This document shows, piece after piece, positions 35,824-44,540 of a stretch of 64,000 nt of DNA. Source of the DNA: Nocardia cyriacigeorgica (GTDB lineage: Bacteria > Actinomycetota > Actinomycetes > Mycobacteriales > Mycobacteriaceae); assembly GCF_029868385.1 (NCBI RefSeq), contig NZ_JARWNX010000023.1:86510-150509 (forward strand), given 5' to 3'. The first letter of the stretch is position 1. Each line of letters starts with the position of its first letter. The position numbers were made by a program, and so were the translations under genes. The notes under the pieces are model-generated. The model saw nothing but the letters and a program-made list of their open reading frames with translations. It did not search any database and was not told where the DNA came from.

Positions 35824-37755
35824 ATGGCTACCGGCAGCGTAACGACGGCAGATCATCTTCGTGCGGCTTTGGACGGACCGTGGGGCGCGGTCCGCGAAGA
35901 GGCGAGGCAGCGACTGGCCGGGGACCGGTTCACCGGCGACCCCGAACTCGACTATCACGCGGCCCGCGCGCGGGTGCTCGAGCAGATGCGGGCACTGACC
36001 GGGCTCGGACTGGCCGAGCGAGGATTCCGACGGGAGAACGGCGGCACCGGTGAACCGGGCGCGGCGGTGGTCGGGCTGGAGATGCTGGCCTACACCGATC
36101 TGTCGCTCTGGGTGAAGTCCGGTGTGCAGTGGGGTCTGTTCGGCGGCGCGGTGGAGAACCTCGGCACCGAGCGACATCGCGATGTCATCAAGCGGCTCAT
36201 CTCGTTGGACCTGCTCGGCTGTTTCGCCATGACCGAATCCGGCCACGGCAGCGACGTCGCCAACCTCGAGACCACCGCGACCTACGATCCGGCGACCCAG
36301 GAGTTCATCGTCCACACCCCGACCCCGTCGGGGCGTAAGGACTACATCGGCGGCGCCGCCGAACACGCCCGGATGGCAGCGGTTTTCGCGCAGCTCATCA
36401 CCCCGGCGGGTAACCAGGGCGTGCACTGCCTGCTGGTGCCCATCCGCGACGAACAGGGCAACGACCTGCCCGGTGTCACCACCTCCGACTGCGGGCTCAA
36501 GGGCGGGCTGCCCGGTGTCGACAACGGCCGCATCGTGTTCGACCAGGTGCGCATCCCACGGGAGAACCTGCTCAACCGCTACGCCGACGTCGCCCCCGAC
36601 GGCACCTACGACTCCGAGATCGAGAACCCGAGCCGCCGCTTCTTCACCACGCTCGGCACCCTGGTCCGCGGCCGGGTGAGCGTGGGTGGCGCGGCCGCGG
36701 CGGGCGCGCGGGTCGCGCTGAGCATCGCGGGGCGGTACGCGTTGAAGCGTCGCCAGTTCGGCGATCCGGATGACGGCGGCGAGACCCTGCTGCTTGACTA
36801 CCGCAACCACCAGCGCAGACTGCTGCCGCTGATCGCGCGCTCCTACGCGTTGGCGTTCGCGCAGAACGACCTGGTCCGGCGCATGCATCTGGTGCAGACC
36901 GGCCAGGATCTGGATCCGGGTGCCCAGCGCGCGCTGGAGAAGCGGGCAGCGGGCCTCAAGGTGGCCCAGACCCGGCACGCCACCCGTGCGATCCAGGAAT
37001 GCCGCGAGGCCTGCGGCGGCGCCGGGTATCTGACGGAGAACCGGCTGGTGACCCTCAAGGCCGATACCGACGTGTTCACCACCTTCGAAGGCGACAATGT
37101 GGTGCTCACCCAGTTGGTGGCGAAGGAACTGCTCACCGCCTACTCCGATGAGGTGCGCGATCTCGACGCACTCGGCTGGGTGCGCTTCGCCGCCACCATG
37201 GCCGGCGATGTGGTGCGCAAGCGGTCGGGCGTGCGTCAGCTGATCCAGACCCTGCGCGATCGCGGTGACGAATCCGTCGACGAGGGCGATCTGTCCAAGC
37301 GTGCGGTCCAGCTCCAGCTCTTCGCCGACCGGGAGGACTATCTGGTCCGCACCGCGGCGCACCGGCTGCGGGCGCGGGCGGAGGAGACCAGCCCGTTCGA
37401 GGCGTTCAACAACGCGCAGGACCATATCCTCGCGGCCGGTTCGGCCCATATCGACCGGTTGGTGCTGGAGGCGTTCATCGAGGGCCTCACCGTCATCGAT
37501 GACCCGGACGCGCGGGCGCTCGCGGAAACGGTGTGCGACCTGTTCGTCTACGCGACCTTGGAAGAGAACCTGTCCTGGTTCATCATGCACCGGTTCATGT
37601 CGGTGGAACGCGGTAAGGCCGTGCGTCGCGGGGTCAACGAGCTGGTGGACCGGCTGCGGCCGGACGCGCTGACGCTGATCGAGGGCATGGGCGTGCCGGA
37701 GTCGATGCTGCGCGCGGCCATGCTCGACGATGCGAGCGTCTTCGAACGCGGGTGA
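35824..37755 (+). CDS. Acyl-CoA oxidase-type acyl-CoA dehydrogenase
   Basis: 643 aa from ATG at 35824, with TAGGGT just upstream suggesting a nearly leaderless transcript. It contains CFAMTESGHGSDVANLETTA, KDYIGGAAEHA and KGGLPGVDNGRI. The FAD and base region shows ECREACGGAGYLTENRLVTLKAD and TFEGDNVVLTQLVA. These resemble peroxisomal acyl-CoA oxidases more than short acyl-CoA dehydrogenases. It performs the first oxidation step on fatty acyl-CoA, possibly passing electrons directly to oxygen. It ends at a 12-bp stem terminator shared with the PAP2 gene. Confidence 0.9.
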   Translation: MATGSVTTADHLRAALDGPWGAVREEARQRLAGDRFTGDPELDYHAARARVLEQMRALTGLGLAERGFRRENGGTGEPGAAVVGLEMLAYTDLSLWVKSGVQWGLFGGAVENLGTERHRDVIKRLISLDLLGCFAMTESGHGSDVANLETTATYDPATQEFIVHTPTPSGRKDYIGGAAEHARMAAVFAQLITPAGNQGVHCLLVPIRDEQGNDLPGVTTSDCGLKGGLPGVDNGRIVFDQVRIPRENLLNRYADVAPDGTYDSEIENPSRRFFTTLGTLVRGRVSVGGAAAAGARVALSIAGRYALKRRQFGDPDDGGETLLLDYRNHQRRLLPLIARSYALAFAQNDLVRRMHLVQTGQDLDPGAQRALEKRAAGLKVAQTRHATRAIQECREACGGAGYLTENRLVTLKADTDVFTTFEGDNVVLTQLVAKELLTAYSDEVRDLDALGWVRFAATMAGDVVRKRSGVRQLIQTLRDRGDESVDEGDLSKRAVQLQLFADREDYLVRTAAHRLRARAEETSPFEAFNNAQDHILAAGSAHIDRLVLEAFIEGLTVIDDPDARALAETVCDLFVYATLEENLSWFIMHRFMSVERGKAVRRGVNELVDRLRPDALTLIEGMGVPESMLRAAMLDDASVFERG

Positions 37756-37775
37756 AACCAGAGCGAGCGGATCGA

Positions 37776-37810
37776 CGGCGCCGAATGGGCAACCGGCTCA
37801 TTCGGCGCCG
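37776..37810. terminator. Bidirectional terminator, 12-bp perfect stem
   Basis: CGGCGCCGAATG and CATTCGGCGCCG pair across an 11-base loop between the convergent acyl-CoA oxidase and PAP2 genes. The 3' arm overlaps the PAP2 stop codon. Confidence 0.75.
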
Positions 37811-38484
37811 ATGATCCGGCGCCGGGCCCGGATACCCGCCGCGCACAGCAGCACCGACAGTGCGATCGCCGCACTCGCGCCGCCGATGATGTCGGTGGCG
37901 TGGTGATAGTCGAGCGCGATCATGCCGACGGCCGCCGAACACCACGCCGCGACGGTGCAGCAGGCGATCACCAGCCGCGCCCGGGTCGAGTCGATCAACA
38001 GCATGAACGTCGTCGCGACCGCCATCAGATGCACGGTGTGCCCGCTCGGATAGGCGAGGTAATCGTGCAATGGCCGCCCCCAGAACGGTTTCAGCGCCCA
38101 GGTGTTGAGCCCGGCCGCGACCTCGGGCACCGCGACCATGGCCGTGGCGCGCCACCAGCGGTGCTGCCAGCCGAACCAGGCCGCACCCGCCAGCATCAGC
38201 GCGATCACCACCCAGGTGTTGCTCGGCAGCGCCAGGACTTCGGCGACCCACGGCCGCGGATCGAGCGCCGCGCTGATCGGATCGGCGAGCCGCTGATCGA
38301 GCCCGGTGGGTCCGCCGCCGGGTGGGAAGGTCAGCGGAATGGCCGCGGTCGCCGTGCCCGCGACGGCCGCGATACCCAACGCGACGGCCTGATCGGGAGT
38401 GGCGGGCTCACGGAAGGAATCCGGTCCGCGTGCGGCGGGTTCGCCGGTTCCTGGAGCTGCGATCACCGCAACGACGATAGTCAC
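37798..38484 (-). CDS. PAP2-family membrane phosphatase
   Basis: 228 aa. Several hydrophobic helices flank the three acid phosphatase motifs: KPFWGRP, PSGHT and DYHHATDIIGG. These supply the phosphate-binding Lys/Arg, the Ser-Gly-His and the catalytic His with Asp. It dephosphorylates a lipid phosphate or diphosphate at the membrane. The start is a GTG at 38484; internal starts cannot be excluded. Confidence 0.88.
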   Translation of the reverse strand: MTIVVAVIAAPGTGEPAARGPDSFREPATPDQAVALGIAAVAGTATAAIPLTFPPGGGPTGLDQRLADPISAALDPRPWVAEVLALPSNTWVVIALMLAGAAWFGWQHRWWRATAMVAVPEVAAGLNTWALKPFWGRPLHDYLAYPSGHTVHLMAVATTFMLLIDSTRARLVIACCTVAAWCSAAVGMIALDYHHATDIIGGASAAIALSVLLCAAGIRARRRIIGAE

Positions 38485-38500
38485 CGGCCGCGGCGGCCGC

Positions 38501-39391
38501 CTACGGACCGTAGGTGAGGATCGCGGTGACGACCATCCACAGCACCCAGGCGAACGCGATGATCATGCCCACCGCCAGCGTGGTCCGCATGAAAGCGCGC
38601 CCGAAATCGACGTCGCCGGTCTCGGGTGGATACAGCTTCCACGGGCTGTACCACGGCGCCCGGATCACCTTCGGCCTGTTCGCCTCGCGTTCGGCCTGCG
38701 CGAGTTCCTCGGCATAGGCCTCCGCCTGTGCCTGGGCCGGACCACCGTGCCACAGCGTGATGTCGATGGGGCCGAGGAAGCCCTCGTTCAGCAGCTCCTG
38801 CGGTGCGGGCAGATACGGCAGGATGCCGAGCCCACGGAAGGCGACGGCGACGTCATTGGCGGTCCACAGGTGGTTCTCCTGCTCGGCCAGAGTGTTGAAA
38901 TAGTGCCGCAGCTGCTCGGGGTCGTCGCCCAGGATGGCGTCGAAACTCGGGTCGCTCCAAGCCTGTTCGATCTCGAGCCGGGCACCGCGCATCGGCACGA
39001 TCAGGGCCACACCGTGCACCGCGCGCTGACCGAGGCCGCGCGCGGCCAGCCAGTTCTGGAGGGCGAAGGTGTGATCGCGGGAGCGCTCGAGCGGGGTGCG
39101 CCGGTCCTTGTTCTCGAGTGCGGCCGGTTCACCCGACACCGTCCAGGAACCGTTGAGCGGAATCTGGAGCACGCCCTCCTGACGTGACATCAGCGCCTCG
39201 GCCTCGATCACCACGCAGCTGGTCGGCGTCCAGATGACCGCGTCGAACTGGTGCAGTTTGTCCTGATGGAACAGACCGCAGTTGATGGTGGCCACGCCGT
39301 GCGGGCTACCCGGGTCCTTCCAGGTGCGCAACCAGTCGATCAATGCCCGTTCGGCATTGGTGCCTGCGCTGTTCTGCACTCGCACGAGCAT
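38501..39391 (-). CDS. NERD-domain protein with C-terminal membrane helix
   Basis: 296 aa. The N-terminal NERD domain (about 10-130) shows NAERALIDWLRTW, DAVIWTPTSCVVIEAEAL and KDRRTPLERSRD, the nuclease-like fold thought to act on or bind nucleic acids. A Glu/Ala-rich coiled region (EAYAEELAQAEREA) lies near 225. One transmembrane helix (TLAVGMIIAFAWVLWMVVTA) is at the C-terminus, so the NERD domain is probably cytoplasmic. Function unknown. It sits 16 bp upstream of the PAP2 gene and may be cotranscribed. Confidence 0.83.
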   Translation of the reverse strand: MLVRVQNSAGTNAERALIDWLRTWKDPGSPHGVATINCGLFHQDKLHQFDAVIWTPTSCVVIEAEALMSRQEGVLQIPLNGSWTVSGEPAALENKDRRTPLERSRDHTFALQNWLAARGLGQRAVHGVALIVPMRGARLEIEQAWSDPSFDAILGDDPEQLRHYFNTLAEQENHLWTANDVAVAFRGLGILPYLPAPQELLNEGFLGPIDITLWHGGPAQAQAEAYAEELAQAEREANRPKVIRAPWYSPWKLYPPETGDVDFGRAFMRTTLAVGMIIAFAWVLWMVVTAILTYGP

Positions 39392-39514
39392 TGGCGACCG
39401 CCCTTCACGTCGACACCCGGTACCGGAAAAGGATACGAGGCGGGTCGGCGCCGACCCGAGATTTCCGACCCCGCGCTGTGTCCCGGTGGGACGGACGCGG
39501 TGCCGGACCGAAGG

Positions 39515-40924
39515 CTACCCGTCCGAGGGCTCGGCGGGTAGTTGTCCGGACCGTACGGCGGCGACCAGTTCGGCGTGATCGGCCTCGGTGCGGTCGGCGT
39601 AGCGCACCGCGAAGTCCGCGACCGCCTCGTCGAAACGTTCGTCGTCGCCGAGGTATCCGGCGGTCAGCCGTGGGTCGAGGGAGCGGGAATGGGCCCGCGC
39701 GAGCAGCGCACCGGCGAGCCTGCCGTAATCGTCGAGATCCTCCGAATCCAGGTCGGCAGGGTCGATTCCGCCCTTGAGGTTGCGGAACTGGCGCACCAGG
39801 AACGGCAGTTCGCGCTCCGGTTCGGTATCGGTCGCGGGTACGCGCATGCTCGTCCAGCCGAGCAGGATGTCGGTCTCGGCCTGAACCAGCCTGGCGCCCT
39901 GCACGATTCGCTCACCCTCATGTCGCGGCGGGGCGGGTGGCACGAACGGCGTGAGCGCGGAGGGTGTGGCCTGTTTCAATTGCAACACCAGTACTTCGCC
40001 GTCATTGCCGTAGAGCAGGGCCACGTAGCTGTGCAGGCCGACACTGCCGGTGCCGACGATACGAAACGCGATATCGGACACCGAGAATCGAGCCACCAAA
40101 CCCTGACGGGATTCCCGCAGTGTGCCCGCGTAGTCCTCCAGCGCGTCGATCGCCGCCTCGGCGACGGCGTCGTCGACATGGGTCAGAATCGGTGGATCGT
40201 TGACGAAACGGTGTCTGCGGATACCGGTTTCATGATCGTCGAGATGTTCGGTCCACTTGGCGACCACCTTGGCGCTGGTGTTCTTACGCGCCTTCTTGGC
40301 CGCCTTCTTGAAATCGTCGAGCAGATCATCGGCCTTGGCCTTGCCGATCATCGATTCGTCCGGCAGTGCGGTCCAGGATTGCATGAACGGCATCTCGGCG
40401 AGCGTGGCGATGGTGCGGCGATAGGAGCGCACGGCATCGCGCGCGGCGGTCCGGCAGTCGTCCTCGTCGGAGCCGCCTTCGCGGCCCGCCAGTACCAGGC
40501 TTGCCGCCAGACGCTCCAGATCCCACTCCCACGGACCGGCGATGGTCTCGTCGAAATCGTTGATGTCCATGACGATATCGCCCCGTGCGGTGCCGTAGAG
40601 GCCGAAGTTGGCCGCATGCGCGTCATCGCACAACTGGGCGGTAAGGCCGGTGTCCGGGCCCGCCGCCAGATCGGCGGCCATCAGACCGGCCGCGCCCCGG
40701 TAGAAGGTGAACGGTGAGGTGATCATCCGTCCGATTCGCAACGGGATCAGATGGTGCAGCCGCCCGGTGTTGCTCTCGTTCACGAACCGCACCACGTCCG
40801 GCCGGTCCGGTGCCGCCGCGGCGCGATCACGCGCGCCGAAGGGCACCCGCTCGCGCAGGGCTGCGCCACGGGCCATGGCGTCCTCGGCGGAGGTATGGCT
40901 ACGGAGGTCGATTCCACTGCTCAT
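39515..40924 (-). CDS. DUF2252 family protein
   Basis: 469 aa from ATG at 40924. It contains PFTFYRGAAGLMAADLA, LCDDAHAANFGLYG and DINDFDETIAGPWEWDLERLAAS. This kinase-like layout with a central DxxDFD motif is typical of DUF2252, a family distantly similar to aminoglycoside phosphotransferases. Function has not been established. A lysine-rich stretch lies near 205-225 (KKAAKKARKNT). A single gene, divergent from the phosphatidyltransferase. Confidence 0.85.
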   Translation of the reverse strand: MSSGIDLRSHTSAEDAMARGAALRERVPFGARDRAAAAPDRPDVVRFVNESNTGRLHHLIPLRIGRMITSPFTFYRGAAGLMAADLAAGPDTGLTAQLCDDAHAANFGLYGTARGDIVMDINDFDETIAGPWEWDLERLAASLVLAGREGGSDEDDCRTAARDAVRSYRRTIATLAEMPFMQSWTALPDESMIGKAKADDLLDDFKKAAKKARKNTSAKVVAKWTEHLDDHETGIRRHRFVNDPPILTHVDDAVAEAAIDALEDYAGTLRESRQGLVARFSVSDIAFRIVGTGSVGLHSYVALLYGNDGEVLVLQLKQATPSALTPFVPPAPPRHEGERIVQGARLVQAETDILLGWTSMRVPATDTEPERELPFLVRQFRNLKGGIDPADLDSEDLDDYGRLAGALLARAHSRSLDPRLTAGYLGDDERFDEAVADFAVRYADRTEADHAELVAAVRSGQLPAEPSDG

Positions 40925-41056
40925 CACCGCGTACGCTACCGACTCCCACACCGGGTACGGGTGCCCGGTCGCCGGTGGCTGGTGCGCGGGGTGAGGCTGT
41001 CACGGGGTCGGTCGACCACGGCGGGCCCGGATGGCGTCATCCGGTGCCGATACGGT

Positions 41057-41710
41057 ATGCACGGGGCTGTGACAAGCGAATCGGGGACGACCGAATCCGG
41101 CCAGGGGACCGGGCGCGAGCTGTTCGGCGGCGTCTTCGCCGACCGGATCGTGACCGTGCCCAACGCGCTGAGCGTGCTGCGGTTGATCGGCGTACCGGTG
41201 TTCTTGTGGCTGATGTTGGTCGAGAAGGCCGACGGCTGGGCCTTCGCCCTGCTCGTGGTCAGCGGCGTCACCGACTTCCTCGACGGCAAACTGGCCCGGC
41301 TGCTGGACCAGTCCTCGCGTCTCGGCGCGCTGCTCGACCCCTTCGTCGACCGGCTGTACCTGGTGACGACGCTGGCCGCCTTCGTGATCCGCGGGCTGAT
41401 CCCCTGGTGGGTGGCCGCCATCCTGATCGGCCGTGATCTGATCCTCACCCTGACCCTGTCGGTGTATCGGCGCCGTGATCTGGACCCCCCGGAAGTGATC
41501 TACCTGGGCAAGGCCGCCACCTTCGCGCTCATGTCGGCGCTGCCGTGGCTGCTGGCCGGGCAGATGGACTGGCCGGGCGATGGTTTCGGTCGGGCCTTCG
41601 GCGGGGCACTACTGGTCTGGGGCACCGCGGTCTACGTCTGGACCGGGGTGCTCTACCTGGGCAAGGCGGTCGCCGTAGCACGGGCCATCCCGCCGGTGGC
41701 GAGCCACTGA
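41057..41710 (+). CDS. CDP-alcohol phosphatidyltransferase (PgsA-like)
   Basis: 217 aa from ATG 41057; GTG at 41069 is an alternative. The family signature DxxDGxxARx8Gx3Dx3D is complete (DFLDGKLARLLDQSSRL, then GALLDPFVD). About six hydrophobic helices. It transfers a phosphatidyl group from CDP-diacylglycerol to an alcohol such as glycerol phosphate at the membrane. As the gene before gcvH it corresponds to pgsA2 (Rv1822), but the three genes between pgsA2 and gcvH in M. tuberculosis are missing here. A GCGCCC-GTGT-GGGCGC hairpin follows at 41714-41729. Confidence 0.9.
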   Translation: MHGAVTSESGTTESGQGTGRELFGGVFADRIVTVPNALSVLRLIGVPVFLWLMLVEKADGWAFALLVVSGVTDFLDGKLARLLDQSSRLGALLDPFVDRLYLVTTLAAFVIRGLIPWWVAAILIGRDLILTLTLSVYRRRDLDPPEVIYLGKAATFALMSALPWLLAGQMDWPGDGFGRAFGGALLVWGTAVYVWTGVLYLGKAVAVARAIPPVASH

Positions 41711-41713
41711 CCC

Positions 41714-41729
41714 GCGCCCGTGTGGGCGC
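41714..41729 (+). terminator. Hairpin GCGCCC-GTGT-GGGCGC after phosphatidyltransferase gene
   Basis: A perfect 6-bp stem and 4-base loop 4 bp after the stop codon, without a T-tract. Just downstream TATACA (41734-41739) looks like a -10 box for gcvH. Confidence 0.5.
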
Positions 41730-41773
41730 TCGCTATACAGTTGCGTGCACCGTGGACAACGAAAGGACGCCTT

Positions 41774-42172
41774 GTGACCCAGACTCCCGAGGATCTGCGC
41801 TACACCGAAGAGCACGAATGGGTGCGTCGGATCGGCCCCTCCAGGGTCCGGGTCGGCATCACCGACTATGCGCAGTCCCAGCTCGGTGACGTCGTGTTCG
41901 TTCAGTTGCCTGCCGTCGACGTCGATGTCGCGGCCGGTGACAGCATCGCCGAGGTCGAATCGACCAAGAGCGTCTCCGACATCTATGCTCCCCTGAACGC
42001 GAAAGTCGTTGGGGCGAACCAGGAATTGGAGAACACGCCGGAGACGCTGAACACCGATCCATACGGGTCGGGATGGCTGTTCGAGCTCGAGGTGAGCGAT
42101 GCCGCGGCACTGGACACCGCACTCGGTGAACTGCTCGATGCCGCAGGTTATCAAGGAGTTATCGGGGGCTGA
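41774..42172 (+). CDS. gcvH: Glycine cleavage system H protein
   Basis: 132 aa from GTG after AAAGGA. The lipoyl-attachment lysine is Lys65 in AEVESTKSVSD. The start LRYTEEHEWVR and the end FELEVSD are typical. It carries the aminomethyl group from P protein to T protein during glycine breakdown. P protein is encoded 5.3 kb downstream; T protein is not in the window. A -10 element TATACA at 41734 suggests its own promoter. Confidence 0.96.
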   Translation: MTQTPEDLRYTEEHEWVRRIGPSRVRVGITDYAQSQLGDVVFVQLPAVDVDVAAGDSIAEVESTKSVSDIYAPLNAKVVGANQELENTPETLNTDPYGSGWLFELEVSDAAALDTALGELLDAAGYQGVIGG

Positions 42173-42236
42173 GGCGGCCTTCCCAGTTCTCCCTGCACGG
42201 GTCCGCCCCGGCAGGGTACGGTCAATGCCAACGGAT

Positions 42237-42300
42237 GTGCTGCCTGGCCACTGGTGGGTTGTGCGGCCGCGACCTCGGGTCGCGGCGGTCGAGGCAGCAC
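42237..42300 (+). ncRNA. Nested stem structure between gcvH and garA
   Basis: An outer perfect 9-bp stem (GTGCTGCCT at 42237-42245, AGGCAGCAC at 42292-42300) encloses an inner perfect 9-bp hairpin (GCCGCGACC-TCG-GGTCGCGGC, 42266-42286) and a small CCA/TGG hairpin. No T-tract follows, so it may be a leader structure, attenuator or processing site 40 bases before the garA start rather than a simple terminator. Confidence 0.55.
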
Positions 42301-42339
42301 CTGCCTGCATGATTATCAGGTTCGAGGAGGAGAGAAACG

Positions 42340-42825
42340 GTGAGCGAGAACAAAGACCCGGGTTACGGGGAGACCGCGGCCGAGACGACGTCGGTCTTCC
42401 GCGCGGATTTCCTGAACGAGGTCGACGCGTCACGCTCCGGAGAGGCGACCGGCGAACAGCCGGTCCAGGGTGTCGAGGGATTGCCGGTCGGCGCGGCCCT
42501 GTTGGTCGTCAAGCGTGGTCCGAACGCAGGCTCGCGTTTCCTGCTGGATCAGCCGACCACCTCGGCCGGACGTCACCCCGACAGTGACATCTTCCTCGAC
42601 GACGTGACCGTCAGCCGCAGGCATGCCGAATTCCGTCAGGACGAGGATTCCTTCCAGGTGGTCGATGTGGGCAGCCTGAACGGCACCTACGTCAACCGGG
42701 AGCCGGTGGATTCCTCGGAGTTGCAGAACGGTGACGAGGTCCAGATCGGCAAGTTCCGGCTGGTATTCCTCACCGGCCCGCGTGCCCAGACCACCGATTC
42801 GGCGGCGGGTGCGGGCAGCTTGTGA
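42340..42825 (+). CDS. garA: FHA-domain regulator GarA (OdhI)
   Basis: 161 aa from GTG after GGAGGAGAG. The N-terminal ETTSVFRADF holds the two Thr residues that PknG and PknB-type kinases phosphorylate. The FHA domain (about 65-140) has SAGRHPDSDIFLDDVTVSRRH and GSLNGTYVN. Unphosphorylated GarA binds and inhibits the 2-oxoglutarate dehydrogenase complex and glutamate dehydrogenase and activates glutamate synthase; phosphorylation switches it off. Position between gcvH and ftsR matches mycobacteria. Confidence 0.96.
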   Translation: MSENKDPGYGETAAETTSVFRADFLNEVDASRSGEATGEQPVQGVEGLPVGAALLVVKRGPNAGSRFLLDQPTTSAGRHPDSDIFLDDVTVSRRHAEFRQDEDSFQVVDVGSLNGTYVNREPVDSSELQNGDEVQIGKFRLVFLTGPRAQTTDSAAGAGSL

Positions 42826-42879
42826 CAGACGGTGCGCCGATACTCGTGATCGGCGCTCTCACATGAAAGACTCGGTGTC

Positions 42880-43692
42880 ATGACGGGCGCGGCGCAGTGG
42901 GCACGCGGAGGCATGTCGATCGGCTCCGTGCTCGATCTGCTGCGGCCGGATTTCCCCGATATCACCATCTCCAAGATCCGCTTTCTGGAAGCGGAAGGGC
43001 TGATCCGGCCGGAGCGCACACCGTCGGGATACCGCCGATTCTCGGTGGCCGATTGTGAGCGGCTGCGGTTCGTGCTCACCGCACAGCGGGATCAGTACCT
43101 TCCGCTGAAGGTGATCAAGGAGCAGCTCGAAGCGATCGACAGTGGTGCGGCGACGCTCGGTGTGCGGGAAGCCCGCGCCCGGGCGCACTCCGTGCGTCCC
43201 GAACCGGAACGTCCGTCCGGTGAGGGCGAGCGCGCCGCGGCGGGGGAGCGTGCCGCCGCCCCGCGCAGGCTCGGCGTGGTACCGGGTGAGATCTCCCCGG
43301 ACGAACTGCGCTTCGATCACGAGGTCCGGCTCACCCGCGCCGATCTGCTCGATCAGGCCGGGATCGACGAGAAGTTCCTGACCGACCTCATCCGGGCGAA
43401 TCTGATCACTCCCGGCGCCGCCGGATTCTTCGACGCCGATGCGGTGACGCTGGCCAAAACCGCCCGCGCCATGTCGGAGTTCGGTTTGGAGGCACGGCAT
43501 CTGCGGGCCTTCAAACTCGCCGCCGACCGCGAGGCGGCACTCGTCGCCCAGATCGCAGCGCCCATCGCCAAGAGCCGCGACGCGGGTGCGCGAGCGCGCG
43601 CCGAGGAGACCGTGCGTGAACTCGCCGCGCTGTCGCTGACCCTGCACACCAGCCTCGTGAAGGCGTCGGTGCGGGCCTCGCTCGGCAACTGA
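42880..43692 (+). CDS. ftsR: MerR-family regulator FtsR
   Basis: 270 aa. The N-terminal MerR winged HTH (about 10-85) contains SIGSVLDLLRPDFPDITISK, then KIRFLEAEGLIRPERTPSGYR. A low-complexity linker (RPEPERPSGEGERAAAGERAA) precedes a second roughly 120-residue domain, where DEKFLTDLIRANLITPGAAG suggests a second HTH-like fold. FtsR in corynebacteria and Rv1828 in mycobacteria regulate ftsZ and other cell division genes. Conserved synteny supports the name. Confidence 0.92.
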   Translation: MTGAAQWARGGMSIGSVLDLLRPDFPDITISKIRFLEAEGLIRPERTPSGYRRFSVADCERLRFVLTAQRDQYLPLKVIKEQLEAIDSGAATLGVREARARAHSVRPEPERPSGEGERAAAGERAAAPRRLGVVPGEISPDELRFDHEVRLTRADLLDQAGIDEKFLTDLIRANLITPGAAGFFDADAVTLAKTARAMSEFGLEARHLRAFKLAADREAALVAQIAAPIAKSRDAGARARAEETVRELAALSLTLHTSLVKASVRASLGN

Positions 43693-43838
43693 TTCCGGTG
43701 CGTTCGGGTCGTGACCAACACGCCGCAACGCCGTGAACTCAGCCATCGCGGCACGGTCGGGAATTCGCTTAGACTCGTGGTTACGGCGAGCTCGGTAGGG
43801 ACACGGCGGGCTGTCGGCGAGTATTGGGAGGCAGTGCG

Positions 43839-44312
43839 ATGAGCGAAATGCGCGTGATCGGCATCCGTGTCGAGCAGCCACAGAACCAGCCCGTGCTGTT
43901 GCTCCGGGAGGTATCCGGCGACCGGTACTTGCCCATCTGGATCGGACAGGCCGAAGCCACCGCCATCGTGCTGGAGCAGGAGGGCGTCACTCCGATCCGC
44001 CCGCTCACCCACGATCTGATCAAGATCATGATCGCCGACCTCGGGCACACCTTGAAAGAGGTGCGGATCGTCGATCTGCAAGAGGGCACGTTCTACGCCG
44101 ATCTGGTGTTCGACAACGATCTGCGGATCTCGGCGCGCCCGTCGGATTCGGTGGCCATCGCCTTGCGCGTCGGCTGCCCGATCTATGCCGAGGAAGCGGT
44201 TCTCGACGAGGCCGGTCTGGTCATGCCGGACGAGCGCGAGGACGAGGTGGAGAAGTTCAAGGAGTTCCTGGAGTCGGTCTCGCCCGACGATTTCAAGGCC
44301 ACCGACAGCTGA
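43839..44312 (+). CDS. Bifunctional nuclease-family protein (BFN, DUF151)
   Basis: 157 aa from ATG at 43839, 8 bases after GGGAGG. It contains LLLREVSGDRYLPIWIGQAEA, DLIKIMIADLG and RPSDSVAIALR, the hallmarks of the BFN fold, and an acidic C-terminus (DEREDEVEKFKEF). Plant BFN has RNase and DNase activity; bacterial members are structurally known but functionally unclear. It lies between ftsR and the second MerR gene as in mycobacteria (Rv1829). Confidence 0.92.
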   Translation: MSEMRVIGIRVEQPQNQPVLLLREVSGDRYLPIWIGQAEATAIVLEQEGVTPIRPLTHDLIKIMIADLGHTLKEVRIVDLQEGTFYADLVFDNDLRISARPSDSVAIALRVGCPIYAEEAVLDEAGLVMPDEREDEVEKFKEFLESVSPDDFKATDS

Positions 44313-44331
44313 GCGCGGAAACTATTTTTTA

Positions 44332-44348
44332 GACCTTAACTACAGGTC
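44332..44348. promoter_or_regulatory. Inverted repeat GACCT-N7-AGGTC, MerR operator candidate
   Basis: It lies in the 228-bp gap before the second MerR gene, in an AT-rich patch (ACTATTTTTTAGACC). MerR-family proteins bind such short-armed palindromes inside stretched promoters. The distance to the start (about 190 bp) implies a long leader. Confidence 0.4.
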
Positions 44349-44540
44349 GAGACTCTTACCGCGCGTCGCGTTTGGCCGGACGAGACCGCTCCCGAGACAA
44401 TCGAGAAGAGTAATCTCGATAGTTGGGCCACGTCCGTTTCGGCAGGGTCGCGCCGGGGTACCGGTGCTCGATTCGTGGCCGTGACGGAACCGGGTCATCG
44501 ATGAGGCTGAGAACGCGTCGGCGAAACAAGGGAGTGGTCA

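Noticed and set aside
42266..42286. Perfect hairpin read as a simple terminator for gcvH
   Set aside because: There is no T-tract and the hairpin is enclosed in an outer stem, so it is reported as a nested leader structure instead.
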